Source: Hexactinellida sp. DTS-2022 (taxonomy: Eukaryota > Porifera > Hexactinellida). Taken from it: DNA of 64,000 bases. Shown piece after piece: positions 11,551 through 22,139 of this stretch (position 1 is its first letter; the number at the start of each line of letters is the position of its first letter). A program made the position numbers and the translations under genes. The notes beneath the pieces were generated by a model that saw only the letters and a list, made by a program, of their open reading frames with translations, searched no databases and was not told the origin of the DNA. The stretch lies in NCBI GenBank assembly GCA_028753945.1, contig JAPNXP010000001.1, positions 4,764,501 to 4,828,500 on the forward strand, read 5' to 3'.

Positions 11551-12110
11551 TCATTTTGACATAAGAATAAATATCAGGGGAACCTGATTATATACTGCTC
11601 CATGTTTTACAAATGCGTGAATTGAAAACAATACACTAAAAGGATACTTAACTACCTTAAAAGTAGCATCTAAATACCAAACTTTATCACGAGCAAGAAG
11701 TTCAAGCATAGAAGCAGTAGGAAATATAATATGTCTATAATCATTGCACACAATGGTTATATGTAGGAATCCAGCTGGTACATGGTCGTAAGAGAGAGCA
11801 AAATCCAAATGTGGAAGGGTCTTTGGGGACGGAATCGTTGGTGGTGGCGATTTGCTGATCTGGCTAAAGCTACAGGTTGTGGTAATGACTCAACTGACAT
11901 ACTAGATTTAATTGTATTTATAAGTACATAATTGGCAATAGCTTGTGCAGATCAATATTGCGAACAGCCTGGCGACATACATACATCTTGAGAAACGCCA
12001 GTTCCGCAAATTCTATGAATCCAACGTCCACAAAGTTCACATTGTAAACCTTGTTGTCTGGGTGTCACACGTTTTTCCACAGTGGATGCATAATTCTGAC
12101 ATGCATTTGT
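11551..12110 (-). pseudogene. MULE-like transposase, N-terminal exons
   Basis: From about 11860 down to 11551 the - strand reads a DDE-core segment with RHIIFPTASMLELL, then KVWYLDATFKVV, then FSIHAF and VPLIFILMS. The W-Y-L-D-x-TFK motif holds the first catalytic aspartate of MULE transposases (family knowledge). Upstream, about 12105-11985, is a zinc-binding segment with CELCGRWIHRICGTG, which in this family precedes the core. It is followed by a stop unless spliced. With 7640-8672 this would form one old gene on the - strand, now separated by about 3 kb of transposons. Confidence 0.65.
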
Positions 12111-12162
12111 AGGCGAAATAATATATTTAATTGAGAATTTTAAAATATATAGAATTCAATAA

Positions 12163-12665
12163 CAGGGGCGGATCCAGGGGTGGGGGGGGGGTTAGGGGGT
12201 TGCAAGTTGCAACCCCCCCTTTTGTGTTGAGTGGTAACTCTATCGCATTACTTTGTGAGTTTCCATTCTACCACAGATACTTGTGCTGCACCTCATGACA
12301 AGAAACACACTCTTACAAAGTCCACCGAATAGCTATACGATGTATGTTTATATTGTGTATGCTCTTGTGCTATTAATTTTAACCAAACATTAGATTCATA
12401 TACGTAGTCACTTTAGTCACTTGTATTTGGATAAGATAACTAACTTTCGCAATAACGCTGTGATAGTAGTAAACGAATCAATTGAATAACATAATAAAAT
12501 TGGATAATAATAGTATGTTTGCTAGTCATAAAACGGCATCTAAAATCATCTCCAGATGTATAAGGGTCGATTTTTCTTTGGGAGACACGCCTCCCAGACC
12601 CCCCTTGGAATGCTCGCTTATGTATTAACAACCCCCCCTTTTAAAAAACTCTGGATCCGCCCCTG
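12163..12665. mobile_element. hAT-type MITE (CAGGGGCGGATCCAG ends)
   Basis: CAGGGGCGGATCCAGGGG at the left and CTGGATCCGCCCCTG at the right are perfect inverted ends. The internal flanks are G-rich and C-rich, respectively. No exact 8-bp duplication is visible, so this copy may be old. No coding capacity. Confidence 0.7.
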
Positions 12666-14139
12666 AATAGCAATAAGAATATCCAGAGCTGGCTGCTTCA
12701 TCAATAGACGTGATATTTGAAAACAGGTAAAAACGAATTCGAATATATCAGTGGAATTAACTAATATTTAACAGGTTTCATAGAGCCCAAACTTTTACTC
12801 ATCCAACCAGTATCTATCAATCTATTTACAATTTGGTCAATTGGACTATCTGCTTAGTAGGAATTGACTTACAAGTCGACCTGGTACGAGTCGACCTGGT
12901 ACAAGTTGGTCTCTGGTACGAGTTGGTATCTAGTAGGAGTTGGTATATAGTACGAGTTGGTAAGTGGTACGAGTTGACTGACAATCATATATACACACAA
13001 AGATTAATTGTGTTATATTATAATACTAAGCGCTTCGCTTGTTAGGTCGCTTCGCGGCTGTACAGTTTATTAATAAGTGAACTAAAGAAACATCCCATCC
13101 CAGGTGGCCTTGGGCCTACATCCTACAGAAAGTAGTTATAGTAGATCCGATGGTGATTTTTTTTCTCGTAAAATTTATATGTCGATCTATGCAACCACGG
13201 GTGGAATAAGCTTTTCAACACATTTTACAAATTTTATGGCCTAATACTTCGTTTCCCGGAATGTCAAAGTCCAAACTGAAAGTTAATTCAATTTCAATTA
13301 AAAGTGAAATGGGATTTTAATATTTAGACCTTTTACCACAGGGCAACGAAAGTTAAATCGTCATGAATTTCCTGAAATCTCAAGATAAATGTCCCGTAAA
13401 TTACGAGAACTTTTGAAGAAATTTAAGTCTGCTACAGCTAAGTATATCTAATTTTTAAAAACATACTCTGTAGAAACTTTTGAAATTATATTTAAATAAT
13501 AATCTATCTACATGTATTTCGTTTTTCTTGTATCATTGCATACATTGGGTCAATGCGAGATACGCGGAAATAAATTTGATAGCAATAACTAGAAAAATTA
13601 GCGTTTCCTAATTGTAGATATCCAAACATACTAAATAATGATATTCTATCGTTCTATTCATGATCGAATTTTAAAAATAGCATATATAATATATATTGAG
13701 TTTCCCGCTTTTCTCCCGCTTTTTCATCTTCGATCTCCCGATTTTTTGGTAAAACTTCCGCCAAAATGGCAAAACCTCCCGCTTTTTAGTTTCGAGAGGT
13801 AGGCATCCCTGTTAATTGGGTGAAAATTACGCAGGATTTATAGGACGGAATTTCAGATTTATAGAGCGTATGGTATTTCGTATAATTCTGGACAAACGCA
13901 CACAACAATTGTTTTTTAAAATAGAGATAGATAATATTGGTGAATCAGCGCTACGCAAAATCTTGGGCGGTGGATAATGAATTTGTTGCTAACTTGTAAT
14001 TTGCAAGTATACTTTTTTAATTAATTAGGAAAATATGAGAAAATATGAACAGTGGTACAATTTCAGTTTCAACTATCATATGATTCCTCTGCTATAAGGA
14101 GGTACAATTAATACTATTGTGTTTAATATTATTAATTAG
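12666..14139. other. Non-coding stretch upstream of the MNNL exon
   Basis: No gene recognised. 12870-12975 holds 15-18-bp repeats of GGTACGAGTTGGT. 13034-13062 is a decayed Helitron 3' end (AAGCGCTTCGCTTGTTAGG). 13700-13800 has CCCGCTTTT repeats. If the MNNL gene has a signal-peptide exon it should be here or further upstream, but I could not identify it. Confidence 0.4.
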
Positions 14140-14421
14140 GGAACTGTTTTAAGCACAGGGAAGCTATCAATCCACTTCTTCTACCTGGATACCAGAGGAG
14201 AGCTATGGAGCGGAGTGCCATGCAACACTAAATGCAACCCTGGTCTAACAATATGTATCAGCTTGGGAGAGACAGACTCACAACTCGACTGCAACAACCC
14301 AGGAACTCTAGAACCTACTATTAGAACACAAATATACTCCCATGTCAATAACATTACTTTTGGAGCTAGTTTGGGAGAAGTAAATAATCCTGTTATTTAC
14401 AAAACAACAGATGAGTTTAAT
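14140..14421 (+). CDS. Notch-ligand-like MNNL domain, first visible exon
   Basis: The acceptor TTATTAATTAG is followed by a 94-codon phase-0 exon ending at the donor AAT|GTTAGT. The translation holds GKLSIHFFYL, then PCNTKCNPGLTICISLGE, a further Cys, NNITF and NNPVIYKTTDEFN. In Delta/Jagged proteins the MNNL domain has G-x-L/F-E/S-L/I, C...C...F/L-x-V/I-C-L/I, Cys, and NP-I/V before the next strand (family knowledge), and the order and spacing agree. It would lie outside the cell, in the ligand N-terminus that binds Notch or lipids. Missing: the signal peptide. It could be a diverged homologue rather than a true ligand. No initiator Met lies in the exon. Confidence 0.6.
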
Positions 14422-14467
14422 GTTAGTAAGGATATTAATACATAGGATCAAAACTTTATAAAAGGAA

Positions 14468-15157
14468 CAGGGGCGTAGCTAGGGGGAGGCCCCGGGCGGC
14501 ATAAATTGTAGTCTGTCTAGTTTACGGCATAAAAAGAGCAGACGATAATAATTATCTATGATATTAATATTCAAAAGTAGGAAACCAAACATTACATACC
14601 CTTTCCTATTATTTGTTCAGTAAGATATCCACAAATTCAAAGACCATAAATTGTCTGAATTAGTATGTTTCAATTCAATTCAATTAAAAATATCCAGTAC
14701 CAGCGGATCCAGAAATGTTGAAAAAGGGGGCCCAAGAAATAATGCGAGCTTAGCGAGCAACTTTTAAGGGGGTCTGGGGGGGCTGCATCTAAATTTTCGA
14801 CTTATATACACTCAAAAGTAATTTTAAACGCTTATTGTTTATACTGAGCCCTAATTCAATCATGAAGCTGTAGTTCCTTAGTTATTTTGTTAATTTCAGC
14901 CTCAATTTCGGTCAATATCAGTACCGAAGGGGAACCAGGCCCCCTGCACCCCCCATGGAACCACCTCGATCATTGTTCCTCGGTTGTTAAAATTTCAGCG
15001 TTTGTCAATGAATAAATGATACAACCAATATATATAAAAGTTGTAAATAACACAATAATTTACTGAAATAGACATCCAACTTGAGATTGATATGGGTGCC
15101 GAAGGGCGGCATGAAATTTATCCGCCCCGGGCGGCATAGGTGTAAGCTACGCCTCTG
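14468..15157. mobile_element. hAT-type MITE inside the MNNL intron
   Basis: Starts CAGGGGCGTAGCTAGGGGG and ends GTAAGCTACGCCTCTG, between perfect duplications AAAAGGAA (14460-14467, 15158-15165). It makes up 690 of the 812 bp of the intron 14422-15233, so the intron was about 114 bp before insertion. A CAGCGGATCCAG motif at about 14702 suggests a fragment of another hAT end nested within it. Confidence 0.85.
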
Positions 15158-15233
15158 AAAAGGAACAATTTCAGATCCCATGGGTGTATCTTTAAAAGAA
15201 TTTTTCTCAATTTATATTATATTTTGTTTACAG

Positions 15234-15474
15234 GGTATTGTTGACATTTCAATAGTAGTAAACAACTACAACTATCCTAACAGCTCCTTTGAGACTATAG
15301 ACAGAGTATACATACGTATTAACACCTCTCTACATACCCCACATAGTGAGGTACTAAGGTATAGAGGAACCAGGAGAGCTAGTCCCACTCTAACAGCTCT
15401 ACAGTGCACATACAGCGAGGTGTCAACAGCCAGCCAGCTGGACATATCTAATGGAGGGATGGGGATAATCAAAA
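15234..15474 (+). CDS. Notch-ligand-like MNNL domain, second exon
   Basis: Acceptor TTTTGTTTACAG; opens in phase 0, matching the previous exon. It reads GIVDISIVVNNYNYPN, then IDRVYIRINTSLH, then PTLTALQCTYSEV, and stays open to the donor AAAA|GTTAGT at 15475 (phase 1). In Delta proteins the corresponding stretch runs from G-T-F-x-L-I-I-E, through an I-x-R element, to a Cys at the DSL border (family knowledge). The expected DSL signature (YYG..C) is not in this exon. It ends phase-compatible with the transmembrane exon at 24667. Confidence 0.55.
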
Positions 15475-15638
15475 GTTAGTATGTCTAAATAAGTGAGGTT
15501 AAGGAAACTTTTCTAGGCGCGCTCGAATTCGAATTCGGATATGAATATTTATTGTTGTTGTTTATAAAATAGGTAAACAAATTAATTTAAAAAAATCAAA
15601 ATGAACCTAGAAGCTAGCTGCAACGAGGATTATAGGTA

Positions 15639-15887
15639 ACGAGCCCTTCGGTCTCGGTCGCTTTGCGACAGATCGGTGCTACACACCTCGTGTTAACGGC
15701 CGCTGTTCGGCCTTACTCCTCACCCTTTTTACAATGGAAAATGGTAGAAAGGGACGTTATATACATCCCTTTAAAGATTTCCATAGTTTAAACTTGTTTT
15801 TAATATTCAAAATTTATAAAAGCGAAATTCGAGTTCAGTATACTTGTTTACCTATTATAACATTAGGAAGTTAGTTTATATCTCATA
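15639..15887 (-). mobile_element. Helitron 3'-end copy upstream of the satellite element
   Basis: The block beginning ACGAGCCCTTCGGTCTCGG, with the hairpin-forming CGGCCGCTGTTCGGCC and the TTCTACCAT / ATGGTAGAAA arms, is a partial duplicate of the 3' terminal module of the next element. It appears truncated. Confidence 0.5.
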
Positions 15888-16470
15888 CGAGCCCTTCGGT
15901 CTCGGTCGCTTTGCGACAGATCGGTGCTACGCACCTCAAGTTAACGGCCGCTATGCGGCCTTACTCCTCACATTTTCTACCATGGAAATGGTAGATAGGG
16001 ACGTTATGATTTTGATTTTCATTAATTTGTTTACCTATTTGTGTAAACAACAACAACAACAAAGACTCATATTAGAATTTTATAAATGCGAAATTCGTGT
16101 TAAGCACACTTGTTTACTTATAATACCTATTGAAAGTTAACTTCAGGTTGATTTTGAATTTTCATTAAATTGTTTAGCTATTTTGAGTAAACAACAACAA
16201 CAACAACAACAAATATTCATATTATAAAATTTAAACGCGAAATTCGTGTTCAGCATACTTGTTTACCTACAATACCCGTTGAAAGCTAACTTCTAGGTTG
16301 ATTTTGAATTTTCATTAATTTGTTTACCTATTTTGTGTAAACAACAACAACAAATATTAATATGAGAAATTTATAAACGCGAAATTCGTGTTCGGCATAC
16401 TTGTTTACCTATTGAAAGTTAACTTCTAGGTTGATTTTGAATTTTCATTAAATTGTTTAGCTATTTTGAG

Positions 16471-16504
<34 letters not shown>

Positions 16505-17413
16505 ATATTCATATTATAAAATTTAAACGCGAAATTCGTGTTCAGCATACTTGTTTACCTACAATACCCGTTGAAAGCTAACTTCTAGGTTGATTTTGAA
16601 TTTTCATTAATTTGTTTACCTATTTTGTGTAAACAACAACAACAAATATTAATATGAGAAATTTATAAACGCGAAATTCGTGTTCGGCATACTTGTTTAC
16701 CTATAATACCCGTTGGAAGCTAACTTCTAGGTTGATTTTGAATTTTCATTAATTTGTTTACCTATTTTGTGTAAACAACAACAACAAATATTAATATGAG
16801 AAATTTATAAACGCGAAATTCGTGTTCGGCATACTTGTTTACCTATAATACCCGTTGGAAGCTAACTTCTAGGTTGATTTTGAATTTTCATTAATTTGTT
16901 TACCTATTTGTGTAAACAACAACAAAAAATATTAATATGAGAAATTTATACACGCGAAAATCGTGTTCAGCATACTTGTTTACCTATAATACCCGTTGAA
17001 AGCTAACTTCTAGGTTGATTTTGAATTTTCATTAATTTGTTTACCTATTTTGTGTAAACAACAACAACAAATATTCATATGAGAAAAATATAACCGCGAA
17101 AATCGTCTTCAGCATACCTGTTTACCTATAATATCCGTTGGAACTAACTTCTAGGTTGATTTTGAATTTTCATTAATTTGTTTACCTATTTTGTGTAAAC
17201 AACAACAACAAATATTAATATGAGAAATTTATAAACGCGAAATTCGTGTTCAGCATACTTGTTTACCTATTATAACATTTGAAAGTTAGTTTATATCCCA
17301 ATATTAATTGCGGTTTCTATTCCCCCATCACTTTAATATAATCCGGACAAACAAACAAACACACACACACACAAACACACACACAAACAACAATCGAGAT
17401 TTAATAATATAGA
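15888..17413 (-). mobile_element. Helitron-like element with a 141-bp satellite array
   Basis: On the - strand it starts TCTATATTATTAAATCTCG (17413), passes a CA-rich microsatellite, then about eight tandem units of about 141 bp (133-159 because of variable CAA tracts; AGGTTGATTTTGAATTTTC at about 16145, 16295, 16428, 16587, 16729, 16871, 17012, 17153). It ends in a GC-rich stem closing with GGGCTCG next to T. The same architecture recurs at 53393-54742. No Rep/helicase gene, so it is non-autonomous. Confidence 0.7.
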
Positions 17414-17506
17414 CATAAACGCGGTTTCTATTCCCCCACCATTTTAATACAATCCGGACAAACACACACACACAAACAAACACACAATAATTGATTTTTA
17501 ATCATA

Positions 17507-17767
17507 TGAGCACTTCGGTCTCATTCGCTTTGCGACCGATCACTTATTTAAATTTATACTAATCGAGTCATATTTACTAAAGTTATTAAGGAAAAGGTAC
17601 CGTGTGATGTCATACTCACAATATTTCGCATAGAAAACCAATAGACCCATGTCGCTATGACAAACTACTCCTATATACCAAATCTCAGCTTTCTAGGTTT
17701 CATGGTCTTTTCAATCAATTACGGATACCCCCACAAACACACAACAATTGTAATTCTAATATATAGA
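17507..17767 (-). mobile_element. Short Helitron, A|T insertion
   Basis: On the - strand it begins TCTATATATTAGAATTACAA (17767) and ends GACCGAAGTGCTCA (17507), with A and T as flanking bases. It lies inside a second, partial copy of the CA-rich 5' region (17414-17506), so it is a later insertion. Confidence 0.6.
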
Positions 17768-17769
17768 TA

Positions 17770-17952
17770 CAGAAGATGTCGGATATAAGCACACCGGTTA
17801 TAAGAACAATTAGAACATATCGGATATAAGCACACTATGTTGGAAAACGGTTGCAATGTACCCTGTATAATTTATGTCGGTTATAAGAACATGTCGGTTA
17901 TAAGCACATTAAGTGCAGTTCCCGACGATGTGCTTATAACCGGCATCCACTG
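17770..17952. mobile_element. pogo-like MITE (GGATATAAGCACAC family)
   Basis: Starts CAGAAGATGTCGGATATAAG and ends TTATAACCGGCATCCACTG, with TA on both sides. A nearly identical copy is at 54968-55141. Repeated TATAAG-CACA / TATAAGAACA motifs fill the subterminal regions. Confidence 0.8.
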
Positions 17953-18280
17953 TATATTAATCATGCTAAACACGAATTTAATCAATTTATAGTCTTCATG
18001 CGAACATTTGCTTTTGTTGTTTACAAAAAGAGATAAACAAATTTAAAGTTCAAGATGAACCGTGACCTACGTTATATAAGGCCTGTTCACCAAAATAATT
18101 TTCCTGCACCATGGATAAAAGGAAGTCCATTGTTTCAAACGATGTTATAATACTATATATAATTGTATATGTTTGTTTATTAACATAGTCTAACTATTGT
18201 CATGTCTTAATCAAGTCAGAAGCACAGTGAAGTGCAATATAACTAGTAAAGGACGATTAAACATTAATCATAATGATAAG

Positions 18281-18345
18281 GAACTAGTAATAGCAATATA
18301 GAAAGGAACTAGTAATAGCAATATAGAAAGGAATTATAGGAATCT
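18281..18345. repeat. Short tandem duplication 3' of the transposase
   Basis: GGAACTAGTAATAGCAATAT with AGAAA is repeated in tandem downstream of the stop codon. It is a small duplication in the 3' non-coding part of the P-like element. Confidence 0.5.
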
Positions 18346-18369
18346 AGAAAAGAGTAGTTAGAGATTCTA

Positions 18370-21228
18370 TCAAATGCTTTTAAACTTCTTCAATTTACGT
18401 GTATTCTCAACCTCGAGTCTATGCTGAGCATTCAAGTTCTTCACTTTGTTGGAGAGAAAACAGTTGGCGCCAGTAGTGATTAGCGTGTTTAATATATCCC
18501 AACCAATTGTATGACAATTCGGGCACTTATTCCTCCAGTATTCACTTTCTTCATCTTCCAGTACTCTTAATGTTAGGTTAACGAGAATTCGTCTAGATGG
18601 TCCTTCAATAAGCTCTTGGAAAAGTTTAGGCTGTTGTTCGATTGAGGTGAAAATTTTCCACAAGCAAACTAGAACGTGAATTACTATACCAGATGGCCAT
18701 TTTAGTGCACCGCGATCCATTACTTGTAACAGCTTGTAGATTGATTCTGGTGATGCATCTATTTCCATTGCTTTATCTTCTGTAAGGAAAGATAAGCAAC
18801 TGTGACACCGGGCTGAGTTTTTGAAGTAACTATAAACTGTATATCCAGCAATAAACACAAGTACCTGTAGAGTTGGAGTGGGAACTCTAATTACCGAGTA
18901 TTCTTGTATAGATGATAAAAAATGTTCCGTTGGAAGAGTACTAGCTGGTTCTGTTGAAGTTGAAAATGAATCAATAAATTCTTTAAGAGATAAATCATTC
19001 ACTGTACCTTGACTTGAAAAATATTTTAAAATACTAGATAATTTTAAGCGCCGCTCGCTTTCAAGGATCTGACAGACGCTAATATGATATTGAGCACCAG
19101 CCATCATTCTGTAAATACCAAAATGATGCTCAAGGGGGTCATTTTGCAAGAAAGAAGTGAGTAGATATGAAAAGTTACAGTTCTGTGTAAGATGGTTTAC
19201 AATTGAAGTTAAAGCCAGACAAGAGTGGCGAAAGCTTTTGAAAGTCTGAGTAGTAAGTTTCCCAGTCTTGCCAGGTAATTCTTGCCATTTTTCAAGCCAA
19301 TCAGTAACTCTTGATAAATAACTGAATCTGGAATCGTTTTCGACAAATGGGCGACATAATTCATCATTTAATCGAATTGCTTTGGTTGGAGTATTAACAT
19401 TAAACATCTTCCAAATTTCACAAATTATACGAATGAATTCAGCTGTGTGATGATAAGGATAGTGGCTAGGAAATCTAAGAAATTGAACCTTGAGTGCAGA
19501 ATGTGTAGAATCATCAAACACTCTCAAAGCTAAATTTACATTTTGACGTTCCAAATTGGAAGGCCAGCATGCTTTGGCTGTTAACCGAGGAGCCAATTTA
19601 GCTACAGAGTGTTGATCAGCTTTATATAAAGATCGGATAACTTCGAATGAAGCACTATAGATGGTGGAAAAATCCTCAAAGTTAGGGTAACTAAAGCTTC
19701 TTCTGTAATCTTTTTGGTTCACCCAGTTATTACGTATAGTTTTAAGAATATGTACAAAATCGAATATCAAGAATAAAGGTCGATCAGCATCTATAATATG
19801 TGGAACAACATGATCTAAGGTGTTAGTTGGTGAGAACAATTTGAAGATACTCACATTCATTGGGTAGTTATCTGAACACAATACTTGAACATATAAACCA
19901 CAACGTTCAATATCCTCGATAACCATTTTTATAATGGGGAACAACTCTGCGGCTGAGGAGTTGGAACAAGGTAACAGACGAACAATTGTGGACCACTTCT
20001 TAGATAGACTGGAAACCATGAAAGCAAAGATGGTTTTGGCAGGTTCATTAGTATTTGAAGATGAGCCCAACACTCTTCCTCCTTTATAGGTTAATTCTGA
20101 TTTAACATGAATTTCGTCCATTTGGACTATTACATGTCTTTCCCTTTGGATAAATTGGGATGTAGCACTTTCCAAAAACGAACTAAATTCACTGTCCAAG
20201 CCAAACTTTGAATATAAACGCTTGAGTGTTGAATGATGAGGGAGGAAGAGAGAGTCGAGTGATTGTAGGTATTGATAACATGCTGGGGAAATAAGTTGAC
20301 ACTTCAGTGCTACTATGATAGTTCCAATATTGTAGCTACGATGGTGTTTAGAACATAGGAGGTTTTCTAATTGACAAATTATAAATTGTATGGCAGATAA
20401 CTTGTTATCTTCCTTACAAACATCGTCCTCTGATTTTGAGATATCATCAACTGCTAAACGCAACAACTTGGTGGCATCATTTATATGGTGTTTATAAGTA
20501 TGGTTTGAATTTTCTGTATTATGATTATTGATACTTAGATAAGACAGCTCTTTCAATAAGTTTTCAATATCCCTAAGATCTTGAATCTTCATTATCGAAA
20601 CGGGAACCTGATTGCTATTTAAGAAACCCTTAGTACATAAAGATTTGTCGATTGTTAACGAACACTCAATAACAAGAGCTCCATTCATATTCGAAATAGA
20701 TGGCTTGATAAAATTCAGTTGGTTCATTCCAAGAGACCATGGTAGCCATTCCACTGGAAGGGTTAAATTATTCACTTTTGAATTTAACTCACAGAGTGTA
20801 GATACTTTGAACCTCTCTTCATCTTTTTGTTGTTGTTTCAAGCTTAGTGTTATCCCAACATCCAACTGATCTCGTTCTTTAGTACTAAGATCCAAACGAG
20901 TTTGTGTCTTAGTTAAAACAGAGAGATAATTAGGACAACCAGGTAGGAGCTTTGGAACAGCATCTCGGTGAAGTCTAGGCATGCTACGTTTGACTTCTAA
21001 CTTAGTTCCATCAGGTTGAGGAATTAAAAAGTGTGTTTCCACATCTTCATCATGGAAGTGTTTCAGACACACATGTACGTTTTTAATATCTTCAACATTT
21101 TCTCTATGAAGAAATGATTTCCATTGAATAACAAGTTGAGGTGGTCCATTTGGCATCTTGAATACAGGTGTAGGTGTCTCGCCAGAGTAATTACTCCTGC
21201 AGCCAGGTGCTGAACATCTATTTGGCAT
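18370..21228 (-). CDS. THAP-domain P-element-type transposase, intact, 952 aa
   Basis: A DNA transposase of the P/THAP9 superfamily, expected to bind its own ends and carry out cut-and-paste transposition in the nucleus. The N-terminus is a THAP zinc finger: Cys5 and Cys10 (CSAPGC), Trp36, then C54-x2-H57 (CLKHF) and AVPKL at 90-94. The catalytic RNase H-like core shows D371 (QMDEIHVK), D453 (CSDNYP), D490 (IFDFVHILKTIRNNW, the region of the GTP-binding insert) and E700 (NDPLEHHFG). All are expected positions of the family, so no key residue is visibly missing. Single exon, no stop or frameshift. The start is the Met directly before the THAP Cys pair; a later Met would remove the finger. It lies antisense to the host gene whose intron holds it. 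It could be a domesticated gene, but the perfect terminal repeats argue for a live or recently live transposon. Confidence 0.9.
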   Translation of the reverse strand: MPNRCSAPGCRSNYSGETPTPVFKMPNGPPQLVIQWKSFLHRENVEDIKNVHVCLKHFHDEDVETHFLIPQPDGTKLEVKRSMPRLHRDAVPKLLPGCPNYLSVLTKTQTRLDLSTKERDQLDVGITLSLKQQQKDEERFKVSTLCELNSKVNNLTLPVEWLPWSLGMNQLNFIKPSISNMNGALVIECSLTIDKSLCTKGFLNSNQVPVSIMKIQDLRDIENLLKELSYLSINNHNTENSNHTYKHHINDATKLLRLAVDDISKSEDDVCKEDNKLSAIQFIICQLENLLCSKHHRSYNIGTIIVALKCQLISPACYQYLQSLDSLFLPHHSTLKRLYSKFGLDSEFSSFLESATSQFIQRERHVIVQMDEIHVKSELTYKGGRVLGSSSNTNEPAKTIFAFMVSSLSKKWSTIVRLLPCSNSSAAELFPIIKMVIEDIERCGLYVQVLCSDNYPMNVSIFKLFSPTNTLDHVVPHIIDADRPLFLIFDFVHILKTIRNNWVNQKDYRRSFSYPNFEDFSTIYSASFEVIRSLYKADQHSVAKLAPRLTAKACWPSNLERQNVNLALRVFDDSTHSALKVQFLRFPSHYPYHHTAEFIRIICEIWKMFNVNTPTKAIRLNDELCRPFVENDSRFSYLSRVTDWLEKWQELPGKTGKLTTQTFKSFRHSCLALTSIVNHLTQNCNFSYLLTSFLQNDPLEHHFGIYRMMAGAQYHISVCQILESERRLKLSSILKYFSSQGTVNDLSLKEFIDSFSTSTEPASTLPTEHFLSSIQEYSVIRVPTPTLQVLVFIAGYTVYSYFKNSARCHSCLSFLTEDKAMEIDASPESIYKLLQVMDRGALKWPSGIVIHVLVCLWKIFTSIEQQPKLFQELIEGPSRRILVNLTLRVLEDEESEYWRNKCPNCHTIGWDILNTLITTGANCFLSNKVKNLNAQHRLEVENTRKLKKFKSI

Positions 21229-21679
21229 TATTCTAGTAGGAGATAGAATTCCAATTATTATCTAATTAAACAGGTATGAAATCAACATATAATAGAGGTA
21301 GGAATTGGGATAGTATATAAATACTAGAAGAATGTTTGAGATGATGTAAATGTATCGTGAGAGTTAATTGCAAATATAAAATATAACCCGAATGTCATAT
21401 AAAAATTATCCCTAAATATTATGGTTATCCATAGCCTACTCTATATATGGCCTAACAGTAACCTAGAAAATGTGGACCAAGGATGAAGGAGAAGATGGTA
21501 ATATTTATCCAACCACAATATTTAATTTCAAAAATAATAATCATAATCAACCACATTAATTAGAAATATTCTTGAAATATATACAATTATTGATCAGATT
21601 TTATTCCAAACACTTCTATTGACGTAAAATCTCATCCTTTTAATTTCGCTCTGGTATTTATTCATATTAGCTTCTATTC

Positions 21680-22123
21680 ATGCCTAACTCGTGTTCTGTC
21701 CCCGGATGCAAGAGCAACTACAACCCAGATGACCATGTTCCTGTGTTCAAGATGCCTCAAAATCCACCAACCCTGAATCATGCCTGGACATACTCTCTTC
21801 GTCGCGAGGATATCGGTGACCTGAAGATGGTCTATGTATGTATCAACCATTTTCAGAAAGAAGACATAGACTACACTTTCCAAGTCCCAAGAGGAGATAG
21901 TACTTTTACTGAAGTACCGCGGGCGAAGCCAAAGCTGAAGGAAGCCGCTGTACCAAGTTTACTAACTCGCTGCCCAGCGTATTATTCATCCAAACCTAAC
22001 AAACAGAATCGCTTCTCATACGATGCAAAAGAGGAAGAATTGATGAACCAAACACTACAACTCAGCTTGAGATCCGAGAGTCAAGAGAAAGAGAAGTTTG
22101 TGGTAACTCTCCACAGGACTTGA
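21680..22123 (+). CDS. THAP-only open frame of the nested P-like element, 147 aa
   Basis: The frame reads a complete THAP finger (CSVPGC, Trp36, CINHF, then AVPSL at about 90-94) plus a linker, ending at a TGA after KFVVTLHRT. It is about half identical to the N-terminus of the intact transposase. A copy with the same stop is at 37030-37473. In Drosophila, truncated P products that keep only the DNA-binding part act as repressors (established for KP-type proteins); a similar role here is inference. The 16 or so amino-acid differences between the two copies versus about six silent ones look neutral, which argues against strong selection. Confidence 0.6.
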   Translation: MPNSCSVPGCKSNYNPDDHVPVFKMPQNPPTLNHAWTYSLRREDIGDLKMVYVCINHFQKEDIDYTFQVPRGDSTFTEVPRAKPKLKEAAVPSLLTRCPAYYSSKPNKQNRFSYDAKEEELMNQTLQLSLRSESQEKEKFVVTLHRT

Positions 22124-22139
22124 AAGATAAGTTAAAACC

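Noticed and set aside
15844-16140. Open frame through the Helitron satellite
   Set aside because: It runs through the 3' stem and CAA tracts; other units break it.
16000-17280. Centromeric satellite
   Set aside because: Only about eight units, bounded by Helitron ends, with a second bounded copy at 53393.
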